A stretch of DNA of 64,000 nucleotides from positions 496,001 to 560,000 of the forward strand of contig NC_014774.1 of assembly GCF_000183665.1 (NCBI RefSeq). Reading direction: 5' to 3'. Both the position numbers and the translations under genes were made by a program. The DNA is from Candidatus Liberibacter solanacearum CLso-ZC1 (GTDB lineage Bacteria; Pseudomonadota; Alphaproteobacteria; Rhizobiales; Rhizobiaceae). Shown here piece by piece: positions 30,518 to 40,355 of the stretch; position 1 is the first letter of the stretch, and each line of letters opens with the position of its first letter. The notes under the pieces are model-generated. The model ran no database searches, was not told the origin of the DNA, and worked only from the letters and a program-made list of their open reading frames with translations.

Positions 30518-31575
30518 ATGATTGTGCAGTAAAGTTTCGTGATGTTGATATTGTCTTTGGAGAATCTTCAAAGAAAATCCGAAAGAGGTTTAAATGTAGC
30601 ATTAAGAAAGAAGATGAGGATTCTACCTATCGTATTGTTTCAGCTGTTACTAAGGCTAATCTTGAAGTAAAAAAAGGAGAGATTCTTGTATTAATGGGGC
30701 TTTCAGGAGCAGGTAAATCTACTCTATTGCGCTCTATTAATGGATTAGCTCCTGTGGTACGAGGGGAGGTGTTGGTTGATACGGATAAGGGATTTGTTAA
30801 TCCATATTCTACAGATGCAAGTGTTCTGCGTAAATTACGTATGCATACTGTTTCTATGGTATTTCAACAATTTGCACTTTTGCCGTGGAGAACTGTAGCG
30901 CGTAATGTTGAATTAGGATTAGAATTTCTTGATATCTCTGACATAGAGAGAAAATCTAGGGTCGCCGAACAGCTTGAAATTGTAAATTTGACCAAATGGG
31001 CTGATTGCAAAATTAACATGTTATCGGGCGGGATGAAACAACGAGTGGGTTTTGCTCGAGCATTTGCTACTGGTGCTCCTATTTTGCTTATGGATGAACC
31101 GTTTTCATCATTGGATCCATTGATTAGGATGCGCCTACAAGATGAATTATTAGCATTACAAAAACAGTTAAAAAAAACCATTGTTTTTGTGAGTCATGAT
31201 ATTAATGAGGCTTTTCGATTAGGAAATCGTATTGCGATTATGGAAGGGGGGCGTATTATCCAATGCGGTACACCACAAGAAATAATTTTGCATCCAGCCA
31301 ATGGTTATGTCTCTGAATTTGTACAAAAATTAAATCCTATTACTACACTTGTTGCGAGTGACATTATGCGTTCTTTTTCGGAAGGAGATGAATCAGATAT
31401 AGTGAATAAAGTTCCTAAGCAAATGTCTTTGGTAGATATTATTGATATGGTCGCTGATAACTCAGGAAAAATTGGGGTTGTCGCAGATGGTAAAATTATT
31501 GGTGTTATTACCGCTATGGAGATTATTAAGGGTCTTGCTTGTTGTAGAAAATTTACAAACAATGGAAGTTTTTAG
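30514..31575 (+). CDS. choV: Choline ABC transporter ATP-binding protein
   Basis: 353 aa ProV/OpuAA-type ATPase. Walker A is GLSGAGKSTLL, signature LSGGMKQRVGFARA, Walker B ILLMDEPFSSLDPL, and the H-loop lies in VFVSHD. The tail (about 285-353) looks like one truncated CBS-like module (GVVADGKIIGVITAMEIIKG). Such domains sense ionic strength in related systems; full OpuA/ProV have two. Last gene of choXWV. Confidence 0.9.
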   Translation: MNDCAVKFRDVDIVFGESSKKIRKRFKCSIKKEDEDSTYRIVSAVTKANLEVKKGEILVLMGLSGAGKSTLLRSINGLAPVVRGEVLVDTDKGFVNPYSTDASVLRKLRMHTVSMVFQQFALLPWRTVARNVELGLEFLDISDIERKSRVAEQLEIVNLTKWADCKINMLSGGMKQRVGFARAFATGAPILLMDEPFSSLDPLIRMRLQDELLALQKQLKKTIVFVSHDINEAFRLGNRIAIMEGGRIIQCGTPQEIILHPANGYVSEFVQKLNPITTLVASDIMRSFSEGDESDIVNKVPKQMSLVDIIDMVADNSGKIGVVADGKIIGVITAMEIIKGLACCRKFTNNGSF

Positions 31576-31710
31576 AATCCATCCTTAAATATATTGATTT
31601 CTATCAATGAAAATTGGCATTTATCCCCAAAATAAGTATAAGAAAAAATATGTTTTGTAATGATTCTAGGTCTATTTGTCTTGATAGGTTCATTTAGAGT
31701 AATTGACGTT

Positions 31711-32472
31711 TTATTCGGGTAGAGAATATTCTACAAAACGTTCTTTTGAGACGGAAAATAGTTTTCCTGTTTCAATGGTCTGAGAAGAACATAATAATGA
31801 GATTATCTTTGCAATTTTTTGTGGATGTGGAATAGTGTTAGGATCTTCTCTCGGCATAGCTTGTGCTCGCATAGAGGTGCGCGTTGGGCCAGGATCTATG
31901 TTAATAATACGTAGATTAGTATTGGATGTTTCTTTTGCCCAGGTACGTGCTAATGCTTCTACTGCTGCTTTAGAAGTAGAATAAGCTCCCCAAAATGGAC
32001 GACATTTATGCGCTGCTCCAGATGATAAAATAATAGCTCGCCCATAATGAGATTTTTTAAGCCAAGGGTCAAAAGTACGCATAAGATTTAAATTGGCACT
32101 GACATTTAGCGACATAACATCTTCAAAATTTTTTTCTCGTATTTGCCAAATCGGAGTAATGGGACCAAGGATGCCAGCATTAGCTATTAAAATATCTAGT
32201 TTTCCCCAACGTTTTGCAATATATGTTTTGGTTAATTCAAGAGCTTTGTTGTCTCTTAAATCAAAAGACATGATGTCTATGCTCTTTTTTGTTTTTTGTA
32301 GAGTATTTTTTAGTTCTTCTAATTGACTAACATTACGAGCACAAGCAATGACATGCGCTCCAGCTTTTGCTAATTCTAAGGCTGTATAATAACCAATGCC
32401 ACGAGATGATCCCGTCACAAGTGCTACTCTATTTTTTAGATTAATACTATCATATTTTTTTTTGATTGGCAA
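31711..32472 (-). CDS. Short-chain dehydrogenase/reductase, function unknown
   Basis: 253 aa classical SDR with a Rossmann fold: NAD(P)-binding TGSSRGIG (about 20-27), NAG, catalytic Ser in SSGAAH, and YSTSK as the Tyr-Lys pair. Gly-rich motif followed by Arg hints at NADP. The substrate is not evident. It begins 10 nt after purF and is the last gene of the dnaB-alr-radA-cvpA-purF cluster, where an SDR is also conserved in rhizobia. A link to purine synthesis is not implied. Confidence 0.85.
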   Translation of the reverse strand: MPIKKKYDSINLKNRVALVTGSSRGIGYYTALELAKAGAHVIACARNVSQLEELKNTLQKTKKSIDIMSFDLRDNKALELTKTYIAKRWGKLDILIANAGILGPITPIWQIREKNFEDVMSLNVSANLNLMRTFDPWLKKSHYGRAIILSSGAAHKCRPFWGAYSTSKAAVEALARTWAKETSNTNLRIINIDPGPTRTSMRAQAMPREDPNTIPHPQKIAKIISLLCSSQTIETGKLFSVSKERFVEYSLPE

Positions 32473-32482
32473 TTAATCATAA

Positions 32483-33970
32483 TCATGAGCTTACTATCAT
32501 AGATAACTCTTCGGCATCATGTTGCAATTTTTTATCTAGAAGTGGGGTTGGATAGTCTCCTGTAAAGCAATGATCAGCAAATGCAGGATTTTTTGGATCA
32601 CGTGGTGAGCCACAAATAGCCTCGTACAAACCATCAACAGACAAAAATCCTAAAGAATCGACTCCTATAAAATCACACATTTCTTGTAGAGAAGAATATT
32701 GATTAGCTAACAGGGTATTAGGATCTGGAATATCTATGCCATAAAAATCAGGATACAATACCATTGGACTCGCTACTCGAAGATGCACTTCTTTAGCACC
32801 TGCGTTTCGTATCATTTGTACGATTTTAACTGATGTAGTTCCACGAACGATTGAATCATCAATGAGCACTATGCGTTTGCCTGCAAGGATTGTACGATTC
32901 GCAGAATGTTTTAATTTGACACCAAAAGATCGAATTTGATGAGATGGTTCAATAAAAGTACGTCCTACATAATGATTTCTAATAATACCTTGTTCGAAAG
33001 GAATGCCACTTTCTTTTGCATAGCCTATAGCTGCTGGGACTCCTCCATCTGGAATGGGAACAACAATATCAGCGGCAACAGGAGATTCTTTTGCGAGGTT
33101 TTTACCCATATTTTGGCGAGATACATAGATACTTCGTCCACTGACTATCGAATCAGGTCTGGCAAAATAAACATATTCAAACATACACATACGTTCAGGC
33201 AATACAGAAGAATTTTTATAAGAGTTAATTGATATCGAGCCATTTTCCTGCAGTTCACATACAATGGTTTCGCCATTTTCTACATCGCGGACGTATTGAG
33301 CACCAGTGATATCAAGAGCGCATGTTTCAGAACAAAAAACAGGTTTTCCATGTAGTTCTCCCATGATCAATGGACGAATTCCCGTTGGATCTCGTGTCGC
33401 AATTAATTTTGTACGCGTGAGAGCAAGCATCGCATACGCACCTTGTACATATTGTAAGGAATCAATAAAACGATCACCAGAACCATTTTTTTGAGAACGT
33501 GCAATTAAATGCAGCACAACTTCTGTGTCAGAAGTAGATTGAAAAATAGCTCCACTAGAGATTAGTTTTTTCCGTAGGGACAAACCATTTGTAAAATTTC
33601 CATTATGTGCTATGGCGATTCCTCCTGCTTGGAGATCTGCGAACAATGGCTGTACATTTCTTATAATTTTATCTCCAGTTGTAGAATATCGTACATGCCC
33701 GATAGCCATATTCCCCGGCAAAAAAGATAAAGTTTCTGGATTTGTAAAGTGATCTCCAACTAATCCCAAATATTTTTCGGAGTGAAATTTATTTCCATTA
33801 AAAGATATTATTCCGGCAGATTCTTGTCCACGATGTTGAAGAGCATGTAATCCAATAGCCGTTAGGGTTGCTGCATCTGGATTCCCTAGAATTCCAAATA
33901 CTCCACATTTCTCATTTATCTGATTACAATTTTTTCGATTAGAATCCAAGGATTTCAAAGGTATGTTCAT
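32483..33970 (-). CDS. purF: Amidophosphoribosyltransferase
   Basis: 495 aa, first committed enzyme of purine synthesis (PRPP plus glutamine to phosphoribosylamine). The N-terminal Ntn glutaminase domain becomes active after cleavage of a propeptide of about 21 residues before Cys22 in EKCGVFGIL. The PRPP-binding loop is VLIDDSIVRGTTS. One Bacillus Fe-S ligand position is Asp (YPDFYGID), so the cluster is not expected, as in other alphaproteobacteria. An AT dinucleotide run lies 11-25 bp upstream of the ATG. AGAAAG serves as ribosome-binding site. Confidence 0.95.
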   Translation of the reverse strand: MNIPLKSLDSNRKNCNQINEKCGVFGILGNPDAATLTAIGLHALQHRGQESAGIISFNGNKFHSEKYLGLVGDHFTNPETLSFLPGNMAIGHVRYSTTGDKIIRNVQPLFADLQAGGIAIAHNGNFTNGLSLRKKLISSGAIFQSTSDTEVVLHLIARSQKNGSGDRFIDSLQYVQGAYAMLALTRTKLIATRDPTGIRPLIMGELHGKPVFCSETCALDITGAQYVRDVENGETIVCELQENGSISINSYKNSSVLPERMCMFEYVYFARPDSIVSGRSIYVSRQNMGKNLAKESPVAADIVVPIPDGGVPAAIGYAKESGIPFEQGIIRNHYVGRTFIEPSHQIRSFGVKLKHSANRTILAGKRIVLIDDSIVRGTTSVKIVQMIRNAGAKEVHLRVASPMVLYPDFYGIDIPDPNTLLANQYSSLQEMCDFIGVDSLGFLSVDGLYEAICGSPRDPKNPAFADHCFTGDYPTPLLDKKLQHDAEELSMIVSS

Positions 33971-33980
33971 TGTTGCTTTC

Positions 33981-33995
33981 TATATATATATATAT
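33981..33995. repeat. TA dinucleotide run upstream of purF
   Basis: TATATATATATATAT, about seven TA units, sits 10 bp upstream of the purF ATG, next to its ribosome-binding site. Such runs can change length by slippage. Confidence 0.85.
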
Positions 33996-34176
33996 GAGAA
34001 TGAATTGTTTTGTGTATAATACCAATCAGATGTTTTATCTTGTTAAGATTGTTATAAATGCAAAGAAAGATTAAGCCATATAGCTCTTTGTGTATATAAT
34101 ATAAATTAGTCGCCAAATGGTATAATAAATTTTTTTGATCTTCTCAAGAAACGAATAGTCCCACACATTTGACGTA

Positions 34177-34653
34177 TTAAGTACGTGGAATAATTTTTTT
34201 TAATTTCGTTGACATATCATCAAATATTTTTTTTGATATAGATTTCTGGATCCATTCAGGTTCTTTACTTTCGTTGACAATTAAATTCCAACAAGCAGTA
34301 GCTATTACTAGTAAAAACAATCCACGTACTCCCCCAAACAAGCATCCTAATATTTTATCCAAGAATACAGAACGAATATAAATCGGCTTACTAATTATCC
34401 TCAATAGAATAGATACAGCGGTGAATATGATCAAGAATAATGGTACTATTGTCGCTATTAATGCAATTTGCTTATTTTGAAAATATTCAGATCCTTTTGC
34501 AAAGATCATTAGGTATAAATAACGGGTTATTATGGCGGAAAAAATCCAGTTGGTTAAAGAGATCATTTCACTCAATATGCCTCGTACCATTGCTAATATA
34601 GCTGAAATCAATATGAATCCGAAGCAAATAATATCAAAATACGTTATTTCCAT
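34177..34653 (-). CDS. cvpA: CvpA family membrane protein
   Basis: 158 aa with four hydrophobic segments (about 6-26, 30-50, 64-86, 104-122) and the family start TYFDIICFGFILISAILAM. The conserved GGVRGLFLLV motif follows the third span. CvpA homologues are named for colicin V production, and the family is tied to envelope stress resistance; the mechanism is unclear. Between radA and purF, as in rhizobia. The typical C-terminal tail is shortened, ending soon after the last span. Confidence 0.85.
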   Translation of the reverse strand: MEITYFDIICFGFILISAILAMVRGILSEMISLTNWIFSAIITRYLYLMIFAKGSEYFQNKQIALIATIVPLFLIIFTAVSILLRIISKPIYIRSVFLDKILGCLFGGVRGLFLLVIATACWNLIVNESKEPEWIQKSISKKIFDDMSTKLKKIIPRT

Positions 34654-34687
34654 GTTGAATTTAAACTCCTGATTAGTATGTACATTT

Positions 34688-36085
34688 TTAATCCTCTTTT
34701 TTTTGAAGAGATTTTATTTTTTGGACGAGATCACTAAGATTTATGATGTGTTGACTATCAATAATTCCAATTTTACATTCTCCTTTAGAAGGTTCTGGAA
34801 ATATACCTGATAAGAAACCTATTTTTTCTGCTTCTTTTAGTCGTTGTTGAATATGCCCAACAGGCCTAACATCTCCCGATAAACTAATTTCTCCAAAATA
34901 GATACAACTACTTGGCAAAGGTATGCAAAATATAGATGAAATTAATGCTGCTGCAACGGCTAGATCAGCTGCTGGTTCTGATATACGATATCCGCCTGCT
35001 ACATTAAGATGAACATCATGATTCCCAAATTTGATCTTACAACGTGCTTCTAATACAGCTAAAATCATTGCTAACCGAGAGGAATCCCATCCAACAACTG
35101 TGCGACGAGGCATTCCAAGGGACGTGGGAACAACCAAAGATTGTATTTCTACCAAAAGAGCACGTGTTCCTTCTATACCCGCAAAGACAGCTGCTCCTGG
35201 AGATGTAGAATCTCGATTTGAGAGAAACATTTTAGAAGGATCAGAAACTTCTTGAAGCCCTTTGTCAGACATTTCAAAAACACCTATTTCGTCTGTTGGT
35301 CCAAAACGATTTTTGACACTGCGTAATATACGATAATCATATTGGGCATTACGTGTGCCACCTTCAAAATAAAGAACTGCATCTACCATGTGTTCAATAA
35401 CTCTTGGTCCGGCAATCTGTCCTTCTTTAGTAACATGTCCAACTAATACCATAGAAACATTATTTGTTTTTGCGTATTGAATTATTAATTGGACGCTTGT
35501 GCGTACCTGTATAACTGTGCCAGGCGAAGATTCCGCTATTTGGCTCCACAAAGTTTGAATAGAATCTATGATGACAAGATCAGGTTTTTCATTGGTTAAA
35601 AGAGTTTCTATTATGTCTTCTACATTAGTTTCAATACCCACCTGCACAGAACTATTGAGAGTATTTAATCGTTGAGAACGCAATCTAATTTGTCCGATTG
35701 ATTCTTCTCCAGAGACGTAGGTGATGTTGTGTTTTTTATATGCCAAAGATGCTGCTGCTTGCATTAGTAATGTGGATTTTCCAATTCCAGGATCTCCTCC
35801 TACCAAGATGACCGAACCACGTACGAATCCTCCTCCTGTAACGCGATCAAGTTCACTAATATGAGTTTGAATGCGTGATTCTTCTTCTATTAATTCTTCT
35901 GACAGCATAACAAGGGGGATAGGACGACCTTTTTTTATTTTTTTATTAAATCTCTGGTCATCTTCTTGTTTTGAGTCATCCTCAACAATGGTATTCCATT
36001 CATTACATGAATCACATTTTCCAACCCATCGTGAGTGAATTTCACCGCAAGCTTGACAAAGGTATTGGGATCGTGTTTTTGCCAT
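34688..36085 (-). CDS. radA: DNA repair protein RadA
   Basis: 465 aa. The N-terminal zinc finger is CQACG then CDSCNEW. The RecA-like core has Walker A GGDPGIGKSTLLMQ and the RadA-specific KNRFG motif (VKNRFGPTDEIG). The C-terminal Lon-protease-like domain has the conserved GDVRPVGHI. RadA (Sms) is a DnaB-like helicase that drives branch migration in recombination. About 70 nt after alr, same strand. Confidence 0.95.
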   Translation of the reverse strand: MAKTRSQYLCQACGEIHSRWVGKCDSCNEWNTIVEDDSKQEDDQRFNKKIKKGRPIPLVMLSEELIEEESRIQTHISELDRVTGGGFVRGSVILVGGDPGIGKSTLLMQAAASLAYKKHNITYVSGEESIGQIRLRSQRLNTLNSSVQVGIETNVEDIIETLLTNEKPDLVIIDSIQTLWSQIAESSPGTVIQVRTSVQLIIQYAKTNNVSMVLVGHVTKEGQIAGPRVIEHMVDAVLYFEGGTRNAQYDYRILRSVKNRFGPTDEIGVFEMSDKGLQEVSDPSKMFLSNRDSTSPGAAVFAGIEGTRALLVEIQSLVVPTSLGMPRRTVVGWDSSRLAMILAVLEARCKIKFGNHDVHLNVAGGYRISEPAADLAVAAALISSIFCIPLPSSCIYFGEISLSGDVRPVGHIQQRLKEAEKIGFLSGIFPEPSKGECKIGIIDSQHIINLSDLVQKIKSLQKKED

Positions 36086-36154
36086 TTGTCGAACTACCTT
36101 GAATTTTTTATGTCCATAACTCTTTTGAGTGGTCCATTATATTTATGATATTCT

Positions 36155-37267
36155 TTACGTATAAAACCTTGCATAGCGTGTTCCAATTCTTACAAGAAGA
36201 TCATAATTGGTGGTTCTAGATGCAAGAGCAACATCATCTAGTTTTATATTAGGCCCAAAAACTTCGATATAATCTCCTGCTTCTATGCCGATAGAATCGG
36301 TAATGTCAAACATTGTTATATCCATTGTTATTTTTCCTAGGATAGGGACCATATAACCTTTGATAAATCCCTTTCCTCCTGGAAACTGAGCTTGGTTATG
36401 TTCTAAATCTATTCCTGAAAGGGTAAGAGGATAACCATCTGCATAACCAATAGCTGCAACGGCTATTAGACTATTGCGTTTTAATTTTTTTTGTCCTCCA
36501 TAACTAATTACTTCTCCTGCGGCTGCTTCTCGGATGAGAATAATACGGGCTTCTGCAGTTACAACAGTTTGCATAGGATTTAATTTATTGATTGCAGGTG
36601 TCCCTCCATATAGTGATATTCCGGGACGAGTTAATTGGAAGTGATAGTTTTCACCAAGCAGGATTCCTGCCGAAGAAGCTAAACTTGCTTCTATCCCCTT
36701 ATAACTTTTCATAAGAGTAAGAAATTGCTCTAATTGTGAAGAGTTCATAAGAGATACTGGATCTTCAGAACAAGCAAGATGACTCATTATTAGAGACAAC
36801 TTATCTGATTTTTTATTAGAAAAATTTTTTGCAAAATTCAATGCTTCTTGTAAACTTAATCCCAATCTATTGAATCCTGTATCAACTTGTAAAGCATAAG
36901 GATGAGAGAATCCATTGCTCATTAATTTTAAATAGAAAGTAAGTTGTTGGGATGAAGAGATAACAGGGATTAAATTTGCATCGAATAGAATCTTTTCCTC
37001 TCCTGGATGTATACCATATAAGACAAAAATTTTTGCTTTTGGGACGTATGCACGAAGTTTTACTCCTTCCCCTACATGGGCAACAAAAAAATCTTGTACT
37101 CCAGAATTGTAGAGGGTTTGTGCTATTTTTTCAAAACCCAGTCCATAGGCATTATCTTTTACTACTGCTGCTGTTCGTGCACAACCAGAAAGCACATTCA
37201 TGCTATTCCAATTATTTTTAAGAGCAGAGAGATCAATTTTAAGTCTCAGAGGTTCATTTGCATGCAT
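36155..37267 (-). CDS. alr: Alanine racemase
   Basis: 370 aa PLP enzyme that makes D-alanine for peptidoglycan. The PLP lysine is in AVVKDNAYGLG, the catalytic tyrosine lies in AIGYADGYP, and the substrate loop is ITMDITMFDI. Ala is replaced by Asp in the usual KANAYG. Agrees with ldtP in showing a retained wall pathway. It lies 45 nt downstream of dnaB. Confidence 0.94.
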   Translation of the reverse strand: MHANEPLRLKIDLSALKNNWNSMNVLSGCARTAAVVKDNAYGLGFEKIAQTLYNSGVQDFFVAHVGEGVKLRAYVPKAKIFVLYGIHPGEEKILFDANLIPVISSSQQLTFYLKLMSNGFSHPYALQVDTGFNRLGLSLQEALNFAKNFSNKKSDKLSLIMSHLACSEDPVSLMNSSQLEQFLTLMKSYKGIEASLASSAGILLGENYHFQLTRPGISLYGGTPAINKLNPMQTVVTAEARIILIREAAAGEVISYGGQKKLKRNSLIAVAAIGYADGYPLTLSGIDLEHNQAQFPGGKGFIKGYMVPILGKITMDITMFDITDSIGIEAGDYIEVFGPNIKLDDVALASRTTNYDLLVRIGTRYARFYT

Positions 37268-37311
37268 GTAAAAAATATTGTGTATTGTGCAATGGATAGG
37301 ACAACAATCTA

Positions 37312-38820
37312 TTATTGATTAAATTGTTCATTCTGTTGATAAGATGAATCGGCCAGTGCAGAAAAGCGTGTAAATTCTGCTTGAAAGGCAAGGGTAACTG
37401 TTCCTGTTGGTCCGTGACGTTGTTTAGCTATAATAATGTCAGCAATTCCTTTTACTCTTTTGAGATCTTCTTGCCATTTTGTATATGCGAGGACATCGTC
37501 TTTATTCGTAGGTTCTTTGTTTTTGACGTAATATTCATCACGGATGACGAAAAGCACTACATCTGCATCTTGTTCAATAGAGCCAGATTCGCGTAAATCT
37601 GATAGTTGGGGACGTTTATTTTCACGATTTTCTACTTGTCGAGAAAGTTGTGAAAGGGCAATAATTGGTATATTGAGTTCTTTTGCCAAAGCTTTCAGAG
37701 CCATGGTAATACTTGTAATTTCAAGAACACGATTTTCTTCAAATTTCTTGGAGGAAGTCATGAGTTGTATATAATCTACAATAAGAAGATCAAGACCTCT
37801 TTGACGTTTTAATCGACGTGCACGTGCTGCTAATTGACCAATGGAAATACCTCCAGTTTGATCAATATACAGGGGTAATTTTTGCATTACCTGAGAACAG
37901 CCTACAATTTTTTCATAGTCAGGTTGTGTTAATTCTCCTCTACGTATCTTTGAAGAAGGGACTTCCGTCTGTTCAGAGATAATACGGGTAGCAAGCTGTT
38001 CAGAAGACATTTCTAAAGAGTAAAACCCAACAATACCACCATTTATAGTTTTATAAGATCCATCTACTTGTAGTTCCGATTTGTATGCATCCGCAACATT
38101 ATATGCGATGTTTGTTGCTAGTGATGTTTTTCCCATACCTGGACGCCCTGCAATAATGATAAGATCGGAACGTTGTAATCCTCCCATTTGCTTGTCGAGA
38201 GTTTGAATTCCTGTAGAGATTCCAGCAAGTCTTCCATCTCGATTAAAAGCTTGTCCAGCCATATCAATAGCAGTTGTCATTGCATCAGAAAATGAGTGAA
38301 ATCCTCCATCATACCGGCCATTTTCTGCTAGATTAAACAGTTTTCGTTCTGCTTCTTCAATTTGAGCTGACGGGGAGGGTTCAAGAGATGCTTCATAAGC
38401 GGTGTTCACCGTTTCTTCGCCAATACTAATAAGGGCACGACGTAGTGATAATCCATAAATCGTTTTTCCATAATCTTCGGCATTTATTATGGAAACAGCC
38501 TCAGATGCTAGACGCGCCAAATACTGTGGTATCGTTAATCCTCCCAACATATCTTGGGTAGACAAAAAAGTTTTAATCGTAACGGGATTAGCTGTCTTGT
38601 TCATATAGATTAATTTGCCAGCAATTTCAAAAATCTTCTGATGAATTCCTTCAAAAAAATGTGATGGTTTTAAAAAATCTGATACTCGATAAAAAGCATC
38701 ATTATTCACTAGGATAGCTCCTAAAAGCGCTTGTTCTGCCTCAATATTATTAGGAGATTCGCGATAATGAGCGGAATCTTCTTTAGGAATAGAAATGACA
38801 TCTTGAGATGTATTAATCAT
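37312..38820 (-). CDS. dnaB: Replicative DNA helicase
   Basis: 502 aa hexameric helicase of the replication fork. The N-terminal DnaG-interacting domain (about 20-125, NIEAEQALLGAIL) is followed by the RecA-like C-terminal domain: Walker A GRPGMGKTSLATNIA, Walker B LLIVDYIQLM, and DnaB-specific SQLSRQVENR then DLRESGSIEQDADVV. No intein. Rhizobial order rplI-dnaB-alr-radA is kept. Confidence 0.96.
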   Translation of the reverse strand: MINTSQDVISIPKEDSAHYRESPNNIEAEQALLGAILVNNDAFYRVSDFLKPSHFFEGIHQKIFEIAGKLIYMNKTANPVTIKTFLSTQDMLGGLTIPQYLARLASEAVSIINAEDYGKTIYGLSLRRALISIGEETVNTAYEASLEPSPSAQIEEAERKLFNLAENGRYDGGFHSFSDAMTTAIDMAGQAFNRDGRLAGISTGIQTLDKQMGGLQRSDLIIIAGRPGMGKTSLATNIAYNVADAYKSELQVDGSYKTINGGIVGFYSLEMSSEQLATRIISEQTEVPSSKIRRGELTQPDYEKIVGCSQVMQKLPLYIDQTGGISIGQLAARARRLKRQRGLDLLIVDYIQLMTSSKKFEENRVLEITSITMALKALAKELNIPIIALSQLSRQVENRENKRPQLSDLRESGSIEQDADVVLFVIRDEYYVKNKEPTNKDDVLAYTKWQEDLKRVKGIADIIIAKQRHGPTGTVTLAFQAEFTRFSALADSSYQQNEQFNQ

Positions 38821-39018
38821 TTTCTGTTTCCAATACAGGTCTAATGTTTACAATCTAGAAAAACATCAACAAAAAAAATCTCAATGGCAACCTTATAAAA
38901 TAAAAATATTTTTCTGTATCTAGGCGATATATTTTGGCCAAAATATAAATAAATTTGTTTTTTGGATTTACATCTTGTGCAGCATTATTTGCGTTCTATT
39001 GATAATATACGATATAAA

Positions 39019-39528
39019 TCAAGAGGTTATTTCTGTTATTTCTTCTTCTGGTTTTAATGTTTTTTCCTGTTTTACCATTTCCTCGGTAGAACGGGCTATG
39101 TTTAAAGTAATTGTGGCAGTAACATCAGCATGGAGTAATATCTCTATATTGTGTACTCCAATTAATTTTATCGGTACCTTCAAATTAATTTTTCCACGAT
39201 TAATATTAAATCCTTTTTCAAGTAATAAATCTGCTATATCACGACTTGAAACTGATCCATAGAGATGTCCCGTATCTCCTGCGGATCGAATTATGGAAAA
39301 AACATCTTCTGCTAAAACTTTAGCCATTTCTTCAAATTTTTTCTTTTGTTCAAGATCTTTTTCTTGTAAAACCGAACGTTGAGATTCAAAAAAAGCTTCA
39401 TTTTTTGCATTGAATCTTAGGGCTTTTTTCGATGGTAAAAGATAATTGCGTGCATAACCATTTTTAACCTTAACTACTTTCCCCATGGGGCCAAGATTTG
39501 ACATATTTTGAAGAAGAATGACTTCCAT
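39019..39528 (-). CDS. rplI: 50S ribosomal protein L9
   Basis: 169 aa. The N-terminal rRNA-binding domain MEVILLQNMSNLGPMGKVV and GYARNYLLPSKKAL is the L9 signature. A long helix joins the C-terminal domain (DTGHLYGSVSSRDIADLL). AAAGGA is about 8 nt before the ATG. Separated from rpsR by about 560 bp instead of one gene as in rhizobia. Confidence 0.96.
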   Translation of the reverse strand: MEVILLQNMSNLGPMGKVVKVKNGYARNYLLPSKKALRFNAKNEAFFESQRSVLQEKDLEQKKKFEEMAKVLAEDVFSIIRSAGDTGHLYGSVSSRDIADLLLEKGFNINRGKINLKVPIKLIGVHNIEILLHADVTATITLNIARSTEEMVKQEKTLKPEEEITEITS

Positions 39529-40088
39529 TAGTTTATTCCTTTCTCAAGCGTTTTATATTCGCTATGTTGTTTAATATGCAAGCCGCATGGCATAATAACT
39601 AACCACGACATATTGACAAGTTTATAAGTAATATACTTCAATACGGAGAGATGTGCTCAAAATATTGGAATATAATCAAAACGATAAAGAGTTATTCTCC
39701 TTAAAATACGCTTGAAAGATACATGAACATAAGAGACGAAAAACATTATAGAGAGAAGTAAAAAGATAATCAAAAAAGAAGAATAAGCCATTTAATGACT
39801 ATAATCTAGATTTATTATGTCTATAATAATTGTCCCTTATCCCAATATATTTTTGCGTATGAAAAAATTCAAGACCGTTGTATAATTCTGTATAGCAAGA
39901 AATAAAACGCAATATCTACCTAAATATTAATCCCCATAATAAATCTAGCTATACACGAGGCATACATTATTTTTACTCCTAAGTTACATTTCAAAAACAA
40001 CATATCAAGGAATACTATAAGCCACATTTAAAAAGAAGAGAGATAACTACATTTGCTTCCATTGCTTTTCTCTAGAAGTAGCTTGTTT
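39529..40088. other. Gap between rplI and rpsR, likely remnant of a lost membrane-protein gene
   Basis: In rhizobia a DUF2232 membrane-protein gene (about 1 kb) lies here. Only 560 bp remain. A 44-codon minus-strand frame at 39657-39791 reads MAYSSFLIIFLLLSIMFFVS then a basic tail. It has no ribosome-binding site and could be a remnant. No RNA gene seen. Confidence 0.4.
39657..39791 (-). pseudogene. Short membrane-peptide frame, possible DUF2232 remnant
   Basis: 44 codons: one hydrophobic span (about 5-22) then a basic segment SFKRILRR. No ribosome-binding site precedes the ATG. The position between rpsR and rplI is where rhizobia carry a DUF2232 gene whose product also ends in spans plus basic residues. 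Homology cannot be shown by eye. Confidence 0.2.
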
Positions 40089-40343
40089 CTAAATATTTAC
40101 ATAGGCGATCAGTCCAAGATAACGTGCGCGCTTGATCGCTTTAGCAAGCTCGCGTTGTTTTTTCTGTGAAACAGATGAAATTCGAGAAGGAACTATCTTA
40201 CCACGTTGAGATAAAAAACGGTTCAAAAGACGAATATCTTTATAGTCAATTCGAGGGGCTCCCTTACCAGAAAAGGGGCAAGATTTGCGACGATGACTCA
40301 TATTTCTACGCAACAAAGGGGCGGGAGATGAAGATTCAGACAC
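40089..40343 (-). CDS. rpsR: 30S ribosomal protein S18 (GTG start)
   Basis: 84 aa. Signature [19 protein letters not shown] and [20 protein letters not shown]. The start is GTG 40343..40341, with GGAG about 9 nt upstream, giving MSESSSPAP as in rhizobial S18. It lies 12 nt after rpsF, its usual partner. Confidence 0.95.
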   Translation of the reverse strand: MSESSSPAPLLRRNMSHRRKSCPFSGKGAPRIDYKDIRLLNRFLSQRGKIVPSRISSVSQKKQRELAKAIKRARYLGLIAYVNI

Positions 40344-40355
40344 TTGTAATAACTC

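Noticed and set aside
32483..33970. Loss of PurF Fe-S ligands as a novelty
   Set aside because: Rhizobial PurF proteins share the YPDFYGID form, so this is normal for the group.
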